Source of the DNA: Mesorhizobium sp. SARCC-RB16n
GTDB lineage: Bacteria > Pseudomonadota > Alphaproteobacteria > Rhizobiales > Rhizobiaceae
Assembly (NCBI RefSeq): GCF_008520305.1
Contig: NZ_ML703285.1
Coordinates: 1 to 64,000, forward strand
Direction: 5' to 3'
DNA: 64,000 bases
In this document: piece by piece, positions 53,347-61,581 of the stretch
Layout: each line of letters opens with the position of its first letter
How positions within the stretch are numbered: the first letter of the stretch is position 1
The notes under the pieces: model-generated
What the model saw: only the letters and a program-made list of their open reading frames with translations
Databases searched by the model: none
Told to the model about the DNA's origin: nothing
Position numbers and translations under genes: made by a program

Positions 53347-53796
53347 CTACCTGTCGCGTGGATTGCCGAACTTCGCGTCGCGCTGCCTCGAATATCGATC
53401 GATTCGCGGTAGTCTGTCGGCAAAGTCTATCCAGGGCAGCTTGAGGTCCCAATAGGCATGGGCCTGGGGCGGCAGCCTTTCGGGTCGGTCGAAGAAGCCG
53501 ATTGTCAGATAGAGCTCGTCCGGCAGGCCTTCGTCGCTGTAACCCATCGAGCTCCCGCAGTCGGAACAGAAAGTGCGGACGACGCCCGGCGTCCTGGAGA
53601 ACCCCCTTGGCGTTCCCTTCAAAAGGCGGAACTGGCTCGGCCGATATCCTACCCAGATGGTGAGCGGACTGCCGATCGCCCGTCGGCAATCATCGTCGTG
53701 ATCGTAGCATATCCAGAAGGGCTCACCGTCCATGGCGGCGGCGATCGCCCCGCAAAAGCAGGCCCCCGTTTCAACGCGCGGCATTTGGCACTCCAA
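53347..53796 (-). CDS. GFA-family zinc-binding protein
   Basis: A 149-residue protein of the GFA family (glutathione-dependent formaldehyde-activating enzyme fold, also many unrelated enzymes). Zinc-binding Cys motifs are seen in GACFCGAIAAAMDG, CYDHDDDCRRA and FCSDCGSSMGYSD. The second motif normally reads CHC-x-x-C; here a Tyr-Asp-His stretch replaces the usual His-Cys, so one zinc site is altered. A start four codons later (MPRVETG) is also possible. Activity unknown. Confidence 0.85.
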   Translation of the reverse strand: MECQMPRVETGACFCGAIAAAMDGEPFWICYDHDDDCRRAIGSPLTIWVGYRPSQFRLLKGTPRGFSRTPGVVRTFCSDCGSSMGYSDEGLPDELYLTIGFFDRPERLPPQAHAYWDLKLPWIDFADRLPRIDRYSRQRDAKFGNPRDR

Positions 53797-53951
53797 GGCT
53801 CGAGCATGTCCGGCGGTCTCCGCCCGAGCCGCCGCTTCCTAAACCATCACGCCGCTTCGGTGTTCCGTTGCCCCGTTTTTGCGATGCGTCCAAGGCCAGC
53901 AAGCGCGGTTCCCGTATTGCCTTGTGATCCTGCCCTTACCATCTAGGCACA

Positions 53952-54557
53952 ATGTCACTCAAACCGAAAACAGCCGGCCACGGGCTCGCGCCCCAGTACG
54001 ATCTCTTCGGCGCCGCTCACGATGATCTGCCGGACGGTTTCGCCTACCAGCCCGGACTGATCACGCCGCAAGAGGAAATCGAACTCGTCCGGCAGCTTGA
54101 AGGACTGCCCTTCAAGGCCTTCGACTTCCACGGCCATCTGGCGAACCGGCATGTCGTCGGTTTTGGCCTTCGCTACGATTATGACCGGCGCGAAGTCGTC
54201 GAGGCACCGCCGATACCTGATTTTCTGTTGCCCTTGCGCGAAAAGGTCGCGGCCTTTGCACGCCGGCCCGCCGAGGCCTTCGCGCAGGTCTTGATCAATG
54301 AATACCGGCCCGGCGCCGGCATCGGGTGGCACCGCGACAAGCCTCATTTCGAAGACGTTGCGGGCGTTTCGCTGCTGGTGCCCTGCGATTTCCGCCTCCG
54401 ACGCAAGAATGGGTCTGGATGGGACCGCCAGACCATCATTGTCGAGCCGAGATCCGCCTATCTCATGACGGGCCCTTCCCGGTCGCAATGGGAGCACAGC
54501 ATCCCGCCGCTTGCCGAGCACCGCTACTCGATTACCTTGCGGACATTGCGGTCCTAG
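53952..54557 (+). CDS. AlkB-like 2OG-Fe(II) dioxygenase
   Basis: A 201-residue dioxygenase of the AlkB family. Iron ligands are H127 and D129 in GIGWHRDKPHF and H182 in SQWEHSIPPL; R191 in HRYSITLRTLR binds 2-oxoglutarate. The segment LINEYRPGAGIGWHRDK is typical of AlkB/ALKBH proteins that remove alkyl groups from nucleic acid bases or proteins. No ada or other alkylation genes are adjacent. It stands alone with an ATG six bases after the preceding TAG-containing gap. Confidence 0.88.
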   Translation: MSLKPKTAGHGLAPQYDLFGAAHDDLPDGFAYQPGLITPQEEIELVRQLEGLPFKAFDFHGHLANRHVVGFGLRYDYDRREVVEAPPIPDFLLPLREKVAAFARRPAEAFAQVLINEYRPGAGIGWHRDKPHFEDVAGVSLLVPCDFRLRRKNGSGWDRQTIIVEPRSAYLMTGPSRSQWEHSIPPLAEHRYSITLRTLRS

Positions 54558-54608
54558 AATCCCCGAGCATGCGCTGACGTTCCCAGGATCGGCAAAGCTG
54601 TCCGCAGC

Positions 54609-54651
54609 ATTGCTCAACCCGCCCCGCGCGCGGCGAGGTGGGTTGAGCAAT
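54609..54651 (+). terminator. Hairpin downstream of the AlkB-like gene
   Basis: ATTGCTCAACCC (54609-54620) and GGGTTGAGCAAT (54640-54651) are perfect 12-base arms around a GC-rich loop that can pair further. TTGTTTTT follows ten bases later. It lies 50 bases after the AlkB-like stop and close to the 3' end of the convergent gene, so it may end transcripts from both sides. Confidence 0.7.
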
Positions 54652-54654
54652 CCC

Positions 54655-54713
54655 ATTGTTTTTAAGCGATTCCGGACGGAAAACCGCTACGCGCTTTTCC
54701 TGGAATTGCTCTA
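54655..54713. repeat. Rhizobial intergenic repeat (TAGAGCAATTCC type)
   Basis: On the minus strand this reads TAGAGCAATTCCAGGAAAAG, GCGTAGCGGTTTTCCGTCCG and then a T/A-rich tail. It matches the right end of the repeat at 15605-15640. Its first three bases are the stop codon of the repeat-protein gene at 54711, just as the copy at 15.6 kb supplies the stop of the OppF-type gene. Confidence 0.75.
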
Positions 54714-55460
54714 GGTCAGTATCAGCACGATCTTGTACGTATCCGGATCGACGATGACGATCCGGCCATCGGCAAGAACGAAATAGTCGTAGGACTCGTA
54801 CGCCGGGACGATCTTGACGATGCGGGCCGGCAAACGATGCAGCCTGATCTTGTGCCGCGGAACTTCGATGCCGACGGAGACGTCGAAGTCGACGCTGGCT
54901 ACCGGCTCGACCTTGGTTTCCTTGATCACCTGAGTGATCTGGGTCTTCTGTTCAACCGTCACATTGTTGATGGAAGCCGTCGAGGTCTTATCCTGTGTGG
55001 AGGCCTTGCCCTGAGCCTGCTGGTCCGTCGTGGCGCCGGCCTTGCCCTGGGCTTGCTGATCAGTCTGGACCTTGGTCTTGTCCTGGGCCTGCTGGTCCAT
55101 CTTGGTGCCGGCCTTGCCCTGGGCCTGCTGATCGGTCTGGACCTTGGCCTTGCCCTGGGCCTGCTGATCGGTCTGGACCTTGGCCTTGCCCTGGGCCTGC
55201 TGGTCCGTCTGGACCTTGGCCTTGCCCTGGGCCTGCTCGTCCGTCTTGGCCTTGGCCTTGCCCTGAGCCTGCTGGTCAGTCTGGGACTTGGTACCCTGGG
55301 CCTGCTCTTTCATCTTCGAGCCCTTCTGGCAGTTGGTTGTGCCGGAAGCGCAATTTGTGTCCGCTCCTGATTGGCTGTCGGCGGGCTGCTGCGTCTGAGC
55401 CATCGCCGTCCCGCAGCCGAGCCCGATCGCAAGCATGCTGGTAATGAGAACATGTTTCAT
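54711..55460 (-). CDS. Secreted repeat protein with C-terminal DUF1236-like domain
   Basis: A 249-residue exported protein. The signal peptide MKHVLITSMLAIGLGCGTAM is cleaved near AMA-QTQ. Residues 52-157 consist of nine units of about 12 residues with consensus QQAQGKAKVQTD, hydrophilic and probably disordered. Residues 190-249 (DVSVGIEVPRHKIRLHRLPA and FVLADGRIVIVDPDTYKIVL) match the DUF1236 module frequent in rhizobial periplasmic proteins. The domain may bind a cell-surface or periplasmic partner; function unknown. The TAG stop comes from an adjacent intergenic repeat. Confidence 0.85.
   Translation of the reverse strand: MKHVLITSMLAIGLGCGTAMAQTQQPADSQSGADTNCASGTTNCQKGSKMKEQAQGTKSQTDQQAQGKAKAKTDEQAQGKAKVQTDQQAQGKAKVQTDQQAQGKAKVQTDQQAQGKAGTKMDQQAQDKTKVQTDQQAQGKAGATTDQQAQGKASTQDKTSTASINNVTVEQKTQITQVIKETKVEPVASVDFDVSVGIEVPRHKIRLHRLPARIVKIVPAYESYDYFVLADGRIVIVDPDTYKIVLILT
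54990..55307 (-). repeat. In-frame tandem repeat of 36-base units
   Basis: Nine units of about 36 bases, the outer two shorter, encode QQAQGKAKVQTD variants. The three central units are nearly identical at DNA level, and the repeated word on the plus strand is CCTTGCCCTGGGCCTGCTG. Near-identical units inside a gene suggest recent expansion by slippage or unequal crossing-over and likely copy-number differences between strains. Confidence 0.85.
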
Positions 55461-55563
55461 AGGAAATCTCCTTCGGAGAGGTTTGTCCCTTCAAGGGGTA
55501 AAACTTCGACCAAAAAAGTTTGTTCCGAACTGGCTGCGTTAATGCCACCACCCCATGCTGATA

Positions 55564-55583
55564 GGACCCGGGCTTCCGGGACC
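55564..55583 (-). terminator. Hairpin after the RraA-like gene
   Basis: GGACCCGG (55564-55571) faces CCGGGACC (55576-55583) with one mismatch and a 4-base loop, starting directly after the RraA-like stop. No T-run is seen. It probably marks the 3' end of the four- or five-gene minus-strand operon. Confidence 0.45.
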
Positions 55584-55585
55584 GA

Positions 55586-56287
55586 TTACATGATGCCGAA
55601 CGTCCTGTAGGCTTCCACCGCGCTCATGCCTTCTCGGATCGCCTTGGCGACGAGCTTTTCGCCACGCACTTTTTCCAAGGCCAGCCGCACCACGTCTTCC
55701 TCGGCCTGTCGTGGGATGACAAGAACGCCTTCCTTGTCGCCGAACAGCAGCGTTCCCGGCTCGATCCGTACACCGCCGATTTCGAGCGCGCAGCGATAGT
55801 CGATGACCTTGCCGCGTACGCCTTGGTCCTGTGCATAGTAGCCGGTGCAGAAGCACGGGAAACCCAACGCCTTGATGCCGTCGGTGTCGCGGGCGAAGCC
55901 GTCCACCAGCGCGCCATGCGCGCCGAGGATTTTGGCGCGGGTCGACATCAGTTCGCCCCACAGGGCGTAGCGCGGCGAGGCGCCGCTGGCGACGTAGATC
56001 TCGCCGGGTTTGAGATCGTCCAGCGCCTCGAACATCAGCCCGAACGGCTTGGTCATCAGCGGATTGCGTGTCGGTTCATCGGACAGGAAAATGTCTGTTT
56101 CAAGCACCGGCATGGCCCGCCCGAGCAGCCGCGTCCTGTCGTCGACCGGCTTGAACACGGGCGGCAGGAACTGGTGCTGCAGCCCGAGCGTATCCATCAC
56201 GTCGCCAACCACGGCGACAAAGAGTTCCCTCTCGAACAGGCGATACATTTCGGCGTCGTCGGCATAGAGGCGAGTCGATCCGGTCAT
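55586..56287 (-). CDS. RraA-like aldolase/demethylmenaquinone-methyltransferase-fold protein
   Basis: A 233-residue member of the RraA/HMG-aldolase family. The signature is present: GEIYVASGASPRYALWGELM, then AKILGAHGALVDGFARDTDG, with the substrate Arg-Asp pair in FARD and the downstream VRIEPGTLLFGDKEGVLVIP. Family members are metal-dependent class II 4-hydroxy-4-methyl-2-oxoglutarate/oxaloacetate-type aldolases or RNase E inhibitors. In a sugar-acid gene group an aldolase or decarboxylase acting on a keto-acid intermediate is the likelier role. It shares one base with the upstream dehydratase gene. Confidence 0.87.
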   Translation of the reverse strand: MTGSTRLYADDAEMYRLFERELFVAVVGDVMDTLGLQHQFLPPVFKPVDDRTRLLGRAMPVLETDIFLSDEPTRNPLMTKPFGLMFEALDDLKPGEIYVASGASPRYALWGELMSTRAKILGAHGALVDGFARDTDGIKALGFPCFCTGYYAQDQGVRGKVIDYRCALEIGGVRIEPGTLLFGDKEGVLVIPRQAEEDVVRLALEKVRGEKLVAKAIREGMSAVEAYRTFGIM

Positions 56288-57402
56288 CAGGCTAGCCTCC
56301 GAAAGTCAGGGGATTGGGTGGTGCGGGAAGGCCCGAGCGCGGCGGCGTTCTGCACCAGCGCGCGCATATAGCCGAGAGCAAAGGCCTTTCCGGCATGCCA
56401 GGGCGCGTCGCAGGACATTTCCGGCGTGTGGTCGGGGATCATCACGCCATCATAGTTTTCGTCACGCAGGATGCGCACGATCTCGGCCATGTCGATGTCG
56501 CCGTCGTCGACGAAGGTCTCGTGATATCTAGGCACCTTGCCGCGCACGTTACGAAAGTGGATGTAGCCGATGCGGCCGCCTCGGGCGAAGCGCCTGACAT
56601 GGCCGTAGATATCGTCGGTGCCTGGCATTTCCTGCAGCGAGCCGAGACAGAGTTCCAGTCCATTGGACGGCGAGTCGACGATATCCATCAGCCGGTCGTA
56701 TTTTTCCGGCCGGTTGACCAGCCGCGCCGCCCCGCGCAGCGCCTCGGCCGGCGGATCGTCGGGATGCGCCGCCAGCATGACGCCAGCCTCTTCGGCCACC
56801 GGCACGACCTCGCACAGGAAGACGCCAAGTCGCTGCCAAAGTTCGTCGCTGCTGACTTGCACTGACTCGGCATTCGCCCGCCCGGCTCGGTAACGCATGT
56901 TCCAGACGACTCCGTCGGGCAAGGGCAGGTCGGGATCGATGGCCGAGAGGTCAAGCCCCACCGACATCGCTTCGCCGCGCGCGAACGGTCCGCGCGACCA
57001 GCCCCAGACGCCGGCTATCGAGAAATTGTAGCCGATGCACGGAATGCCAGCGCGTCCGGCATTGCGGACAAGGCGCTTCAGCCCCTCGATCTGCTTTGCC
57101 CTGTCCGGGCCGCCGAGTAGCACATCGGACCAGAAGCGGGGCGAGAAATTTTCGATCGCGGCGATTTCCAGGCCATTGTCGCGCACGGTCTTCACCAGGC
57201 CGGCGAAATCCTCGTAGTCCCAGAGTTTGTCGGTTGAGCAGTCACCCCAGCCTTCCTTCTCGCTGCCCGCCGACAGCGAGGGGTCGCGGCCGCGAAAATA
57301 GTTGGTGAGATGGGCAACGATATGCGTGGCGCCTGCCTGCCGGGCGAAACGGAAATTGTCCGGTGTCAGAGATTCCCGGTAAAGGCCAAGACCGATCTTC
57401 AT
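56287..57402 (-). CDS. Mannonate-dehydratase-like enzyme (UxuA family), copy 1
   Basis: A 371-residue TIM-barrel enzyme of the UxuA family, a little shorter than E. coli UxuA (394). Shared motifs are the CIGYNFSIAGVWGWSRG segment, VMLAAHPDDPPAEALRGAAR, LELCLGSLQEMPG, YIHFRNVRGKVPRYHETFVD and MIPDHTPEM, which carry the His, Cys and Asp metal ligands. It differs clearly from the copy at 59.1 kb, so substrates may differ (for example another aldonate). It is followed by the RraA-like gene with a 1-base overlap and preceded by the SDR gene. Confidence 0.87.
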   Translation of the reverse strand: MKIGLGLYRESLTPDNFRFARQAGATHIVAHLTNYFRGRDPSLSAGSEKEGWGDCSTDKLWDYEDFAGLVKTVRDNGLEIAAIENFSPRFWSDVLLGGPDRAKQIEGLKRLVRNAGRAGIPCIGYNFSIAGVWGWSRGPFARGEAMSVGLDLSAIDPDLPLPDGVVWNMRYRAGRANAESVQVSSDELWQRLGVFLCEVVPVAEEAGVMLAAHPDDPPAEALRGAARLVNRPEKYDRLMDIVDSPSNGLELCLGSLQEMPGTDDIYGHVRRFARGGRIGYIHFRNVRGKVPRYHETFVDDGDIDMAEIVRILRDENYDGVMIPDHTPEMSCDAPWHAGKAFALGYMRALVQNAAALGPSRTTQSPDFRRLA

Positions 57403-57406
57403 GACG

Positions 57407-58192
57407 CTACTTCACGCCGATGCCGGCGGTCAGGCCGCCGTCAATCTTATAGTCCGCGCCGGTGCAGAAGCCGGCCTTCGACGAACACAGGAACGCTATG
57501 AACTCCGCCACCTCTTCCGGTTCGCCGATACGGCCAAGCGGATGGGCCGCACCGAAGCGTCTGTAGGCTTCTTCGACATCGGCGTCGCTGCCGCCGTCGC
57601 CACGCGCGGCTTTCTCCAGGATCGGTGTGCGGATCGAACCCGGGCTGACCGAATTGACCCTTATGCCCGATGCCGCATAGTCGAGCGCCAGCGAGCGCGT
57701 CAGTGTATGGATGGCGCCCTTGGTCGTGGCATAGGCGGCGACGTTCTGCTGGCAGGCGAAGCCCTGCACCGAAGCGACGTTGACGATGGCGCCGCCGCCC
57801 CGCTTGATCATTTCGGGAATGCCGAAATGGGCGGTCAGATAGATCGAGCCGACATTGACCGTCATTGTTCGGTTCCACGTTTCCCAGTCGGTTGTCGTCG
57901 CCGTGCCATAGGGATGCACCGCCGCCGAATTGACGATGACGTCGATGCCGCCGAATTTCGCGACTCCGGCAGCGACCGCCTCGCGCACCTGGTCGGAGAC
58001 CGAGACATCCACTGTTTGCACCAGAGCGCTCGCTCCGGACGTGGCGAGGCTTTCCTGCATGGCGGCGTTGGCCGCCTTGTCGATGCCGCAGGCGACGATC
58101 GCGGCACCGCCTTGCGCCAGCCGTTTCGCGGTAGCCAGCGCGATACCGGTCGTGCCGGTGATCAGCGCGACCTTGTTCTCGAAATCAAGCAT
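57407..58192 (-). CDS. SDR-family oxidoreductase
   Basis: A 261-residue classical SDR: VALITGTTGIALATAKRLAQ (cofactor motif, with Thr in a usual Gly place), NSAAVHPYGT, the catalytic serine region VNVASVQGFAC and Y-x-x-x-K in AAYATTKGAIH, and the C-terminal GFCTGADYKIDGG. SDRs in such clusters interconvert keto-sugar acids and aldonates, as fructuronate reductase does. The ATG follows AAGGA; it overlaps the GntR stop by eight bases, so the regulator and the pathway genes form one operon. Confidence 0.9.
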   Translation of the reverse strand: MLDFENKVALITGTTGIALATAKRLAQGGAAIVACGIDKAANAAMQESLATSGASALVQTVDVSVSDQVREAVAAGVAKFGGIDVIVNSAAVHPYGTATTTDWETWNRTMTVNVGSIYLTAHFGIPEMIKRGGGAIVNVASVQGFACQQNVAAYATTKGAIHTLTRSLALDYAASGIRVNSVSPGSIRTPILEKAARGDGGSDADVEEAYRRFGAAHPLGRIGEPEEVAEFIAFLCSSKAGFCTGADYKIDGGLTAGIGVK

Positions 58193-59000
58193 GGGGCAAT
58201 TCCTTGGAAGATGGGATGTCTGACTGCGCCGCCGGCGCGGTGTGGGCATTTTCGAGATCGTCGGGAACGAAGCGCAGGCCGAAGTCGAGGTGCCGGCTCA
58301 TCAAATAGCTATAGGCGATGCGGTCACGCGCGCGCAGCGCCGCGATGATCTCGCCATGGGCGCGGCGGGTTTCGCTGAGCACCGGCCGGATGGACTTGCC
58401 GACGGTCATGATGTGGAGAATGACCGGCGACAGGAACTGGTAGGTCTGCACCAGCATGCGGTTGCCGGCGAGCTTCATCAGCGCCAGGTGGAAATCGAAA
58501 TCGCGCTGTGCCGCCTCCTGGACATCCCTGGCGGTCTCGATCAGGCCGTTGACCTCGTCCAGGGCGTCGAGCTCGGCGATGCTGGTATTGAGGATGATGT
58601 GGTCGCCGATGCTCACCTCGATGATGCGGCGAAACCCCTGGATGTCGTTGAAGGAGGTCTTCGAAATATCCATCTGCGCGGCGAAGAAGTTCTGGATCGC
58701 GACATTCTGGCGGTCGGCCAGGACCGCGCCGACACGCGGCTTGGGGTCGATCAGGCCATACGTGCGGATGGTGCGCAGCGCTTCGCGTATGGTGTTGCGG
58801 CTGGCGCCGAACAGTTCGCAAAGCTCCCGTTCGGTGGGCAGGACGTCGCCGACTGACATGGCGCGATTGCGAATAAGGTCGAGGATTTGCCGCACCGCTT
58901 GGTCGACGGCCGAGCTGCTGACGCCAGCATCTTCTGTTACCCCCGCCAAGTCTAGACCGGCTTGTTCCAAGCGACTATCTCCCGTAATTTGTTGGACCAA
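58185..59000 (-). CDS. GntR-family regulator (FadR/FCD subgroup)
   Basis: A regulator of up to 271 residues. The GntR winged helix is at about residues 35-95 (MSVGDVLPTERELCELFGAS, then RNTIREALRTIRTYGLIDPK) and a helical FCD ligand-binding domain follows to about 250. The reading frame has no ATG near its start: TTG at 59000 overlaps an operator-like site, while TTG at 58970 has GGGAGA upstream, so the true start is uncertain. It is divergent from the second UxuA-like gene and heads the SDR-UxuA-RraA operon. It is the likely repressor of both, with a sugar acid as inducer. Confidence 0.87.
   Translation of the reverse strand: MVQQITGDSRLEQAGLDLAGVTEDAGVSSSAVDQAVRQILDLIRNRAMSVGDVLPTERELCELFGASRNTIREALRTIRTYGLIDPKPRVGAVLADRQNVAIQNFFAAQMDISKTSFNDIQGFRRIIEVSIGDHIILNTSIAELDALDEVNGLIETARDVQEAAQRDFDFHLALMKLAGNRMLVQTYQFLSPVILHIMTVGKSIRPVLSETRRAHGEIIAALRARDRIAYSYLMSRHLDFGLRFVPDDLENAHTAPAAQSDIPSSKELPHA
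58989..58999. promoter_or_regulatory. Candidate GntR operator, site 1
   Basis: TTGTTGGACCA lies at the 5' edge of the GntR gene. The same word, with G for A, occurs on the opposite strand at 59095-59105 inside the uxuA promoter. FadR-subgroup proteins bind TGGT-N-ACCA-like sites, to which TTGGACCAA is related. Confidence 0.5.
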
Positions 59001-59082
59001 ACCTAAGGCAAATGAAGTGAGAAATCAACTGTGAGCCGACAAAAAGGGCGATGTCGACATATGTGGTTCATATTTTAGCTTG

Positions 59083-59111
59083 TTGACAGCTCTGTGGCCC
59101 AACAATATGGT
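59083..59111 (+). promoter_or_regulatory. Sigma-70-type promoter of the UxuA-like gene with an embedded operator
   Basis: TTGACA (59083-59088), a 17-base spacer and TATGGT (59106-59111) make a good vegetative promoter 26 bases before the start codon. The spacer's last 11 bases, TGGCCCAACAA (59095-59105), are the reverse complement of the site-1 word, apart from one base. A protein bound there would block RNA polymerase. Confidence 0.6.
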
Positions 59112-59136
59112 CGCCTTCAAACGTGAGGAGGCCCCC

Positions 59137-60321
59137 ATGGAACAATGTTGGCGCTGGTATGGCCCGGATGACCCGGTGACGCTTGAGCATGTCAAACAGG
59201 CTGGCGCCACCGGCGTGGTTTCGGCGCTTCACCACATCTATGATGGCAGGGCATGGCCCGAGGCCGAGGTGCTCGAGCGCAAGCGCATCATCGAGGCGGC
59301 TGGGCTGACCTGGTCGGTTGTCGAGAGCATCCCGGTCCACAATTCCTTCAAGATCGGCGCGCCGGAGCGCGAGCGCTATGCCGGCTATTATCGCGACAGC
59401 ATCCGGGCGCTCGCCAAAGCCGGCATCCAGACGATCTGCTACAATTTCATGCCGGTAGTCGATTGGACCCGCACCGACCTGGCCTACCGGCTGCCGACGA
59501 CCGGCTATGCCTTGCGTTTCGATGCCATCGACTTCGCCGCCTATGATCTCTTCGTCCTGCAGCGCAAGAATGGCGCGGCCAGCTACACCCCGGCGCGTAT
59601 CGCCGACGCCGAGCGGCGGCTGAAGGTGCTGACGCCGGAGCAGATCGACCAGATCGAGCGCAACCTGATCGCCGGCCTGCCGGCGACGGAGCGCAGCTAT
59701 AACAGGGACAGTTTCCGCGAGGCTCTGACAGAATACGATGCGATCGGCCCGAAGGAACTGCGCGATAATCTCGCCTGGTTCCTGCACGAGATCATTCCGG
59801 CCGCCGAAGAGGCGGGGGTGCGCATGTGCATCCATCCCGACGATCCACCGTTTTCGCTCTATGGCCTGCCGCGCGTCGTCTCGACGGCCGAGGACGCGCG
59901 TTTCATCCTCAAGACGGTCGACAGCCCGGCGAATGGTTTGACGTTCTGCACCGGCTCGTACGGCACGCGCGCCGACAACGACATCGTCGCCATGGTGAAG
60001 GAATTCGCCGACCGCATCCATTTCGTCCATCTGCGCAACATCGCCATCGAGGAGGACGGCTCGTTCTACGAGGCCGAGCATCTCGAGGGTGGCACCGACA
60101 TGGCGCATGTCATCCTCGCCTTGATGCAGGAAGAAGCGCGCCGCCGCGGGGAGGGCCGTGCCGACTGGCAAATCCCGATGCGGCCGGATCATGGCCATCT
60201 GCTCGCCGACGACATCGGCAAGAAGAAGATCAATCCCGGCTACTCGCTGATCGGCCGGCTGAAAGGCCTAGCCGAGCTGCGCGGCATCATGCGTGCGGTG
60301 GAGCGGTTCGGGCTGGCGTGA
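59137..60321 (+). CDS. Mannonate dehydratase (UxuA family), copy 2
   Basis: A 394-residue protein, the same length as E. coli UxuA, beginning [20 protein letters not shown]. Family motifs are present: [77 protein letters not shown] and [20 protein letters not shown]. They hold the metal-binding His, Cys and Asp. It converts D-mannonate to 2-keto-3-deoxygluconate in glucuronate breakdown. The ATG follows GAGGAGG. It is divergent from the GntR gene. Confidence 0.93.
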   Translation: MEQCWRWYGPDDPVTLEHVKQAGATGVVSALHHIYDGRAWPEAEVLERKRIIEAAGLTWSVVESIPVHNSFKIGAPERERYAGYYRDSIRALAKAGIQTICYNFMPVVDWTRTDLAYRLPTTGYALRFDAIDFAAYDLFVLQRKNGAASYTPARIADAERRLKVLTPEQIDQIERNLIAGLPATERSYNRDSFREALTEYDAIGPKELRDNLAWFLHEIIPAAEEAGVRMCIHPDDPPFSLYGLPRVVSTAEDARFILKTVDSPANGLTFCTGSYGTRADNDIVAMVKEFADRIHFVHLRNIAIEEDGSFYEAEHLEGGTDMAHVILALMQEEARRRGEGRADWQIPMRPDHGHLLADDIGKKKINPGYSLIGRLKGLAELRGIMRAVERFGLA

Positions 60322-60438
60322 AGCCACCGGCAGCCGAGTAGTCGTTTGCATATGTAAAAGTTACTTGTCTATGTGAAAATACCTGCTACTAAAGCGAGCC
60401 GGGTGGAAATACCCGGTTCCAGGGAGGAATTGGCTGAA

Positions 60439-61581
60439 ATGACAAGACTGCGCGGTCTTGCGTGGGATCATCGACGTTGCTGGGGTCCGTTGGACGCCAG
60501 CGTCGCGCCCTATTGCGCCGGCAATCCTGGCCTGGAAATCGCATGGGACCGCCGCAGCCTCTATGAGTTCGGCGAGGGTGCGCTCGGCCCGGTGCTCGAC
60601 ACCTACGATCTCGTCGTTTTCGACCATCCCTTCATCGGCGACATCGCTCAGGACGAATTGATGGTGCCGTTCGATGCCTATCTGTCGGCGGAGCAGATCC
60701 GTTTCTTCGAACAGGATTCAGTCGGCGCGTCCTGGCGCTCTTACCAAAAGGCCGGACGCCAGTGGGCGCTGCCGATCGATGCCGCCTGCCAGGTTGCTTC
60801 CTATCGTCCTGACCTGCTGGAGCGCTATGGGCCGGTGCCGCGCACGCATGACGAGGTGCTGGAACTCGGCCGGCTTGCGCGCAAGGACGGCAAATGGCTC
60901 GGTCTGCCCTCGGTCCCGACGGATGCGATGTGCATGCTTCTAACGCTCGGCAATCCGCGGGAGGATGGCGAGCAATTCATCGCCAGGGAACGGGTCGAGC
61001 AGGCTATCGCGCAGTTGCGGCAACTGGCAGCGCTTTCGCATCCTGACTCATCGAAATGGAACCCGATCCGCTGCTACGACCACATGATCGCCCATGACGA
61101 CGTGGTCTATGTGCCGTTCGCCTTCGGTTATGTGAATTATGCGGCGAAAACCGACAGACCATATCTGCGCTTTGCCGACGTGCCGACACCGGGCTCCTCC
61201 GGCGCCTTGCTCGGCGGCGCCGGCATCGGCGTCAGCGCCCGGTCGAAACACAAACAAGCCGCGATCGACTACGCGCTCTTCCTGTGTTCGCCCGACTACC
61301 AGCGCGCCGACTATGTGAAGGCGGGCGGACAGCCGGGATCGCTCGCCGCCTGGAAGGACGCTGAGGTCAACGCGCTTTCAGGCGATTTCTTCAGCGCGAC
61401 GCTTCGGACGATCGCCTCGTCATATCTGCGTCCGACGCATCCGGGCTTCATCGCCTTCTTCCGCGAATGCGCGCCGCATGCCGCCGCCGCCATCGCCGGC
61501 GAGCTATCTGCGTCCGAACTCGCTGGCCGCGTCAATCGCCTCTACCGCGAAACCAGGCAACCGGAACGGAGCATTGCGTGA
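60439..61581 (+). CDS. Solute-binding-protein-like protein without signal peptide
   Basis: A 380-residue protein with the fold of family 1 extracellular sugar-binding proteins: YDLVVFDHPFIGDIAQDELM, VGASWRSYQKAGRQWALPID, SSGALLGGAGIGVSARSKHK and AIDYALFLCSPDYQRADYV. The N-terminus MTRLRGLAWDHRRCWGPLDA has no hydrophobic stretch. Upstream in-frame codons (from 60373) do not supply one either, so it should stay in the cytoplasm. Similar RGLxWDHxR proteins occur in other Rhizobiales. It overlaps the IclR gene by a few bases, which suggests a sensing role rather than transport. A GGAGGA lies upstream. Confidence 0.75.
   Translation: MTRLRGLAWDHRRCWGPLDASVAPYCAGNPGLEIAWDRRSLYEFGEGALGPVLDTYDLVVFDHPFIGDIAQDELMVPFDAYLSAEQIRFFEQDSVGASWRSYQKAGRQWALPIDAACQVASYRPDLLERYGPVPRTHDEVLELGRLARKDGKWLGLPSVPTDAMCMLLTLGNPREDGEQFIARERVEQAIAQLRQLAALSHPDSSKWNPIRCYDHMIAHDDVVYVPFAFGYVNYAAKTDRPYLRFADVPTPGSSGALLGGAGIGVSARSKHKQAAIDYALFLCSPDYQRADYVKAGGQPGSLAAWKDAEVNALSGDFFSATLRTIASSYLRPTHPGFIAFFRECAPHAAAAIAGELSASELAGRVNRLYRETRQPERSIA

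Noticed and set aside
54990-55307. CRISPR-like array of regular repeats
   Set aside because: The units are contiguous without unique spacers and stay in frame within a secreted protein, so they are coding tandem repeats.
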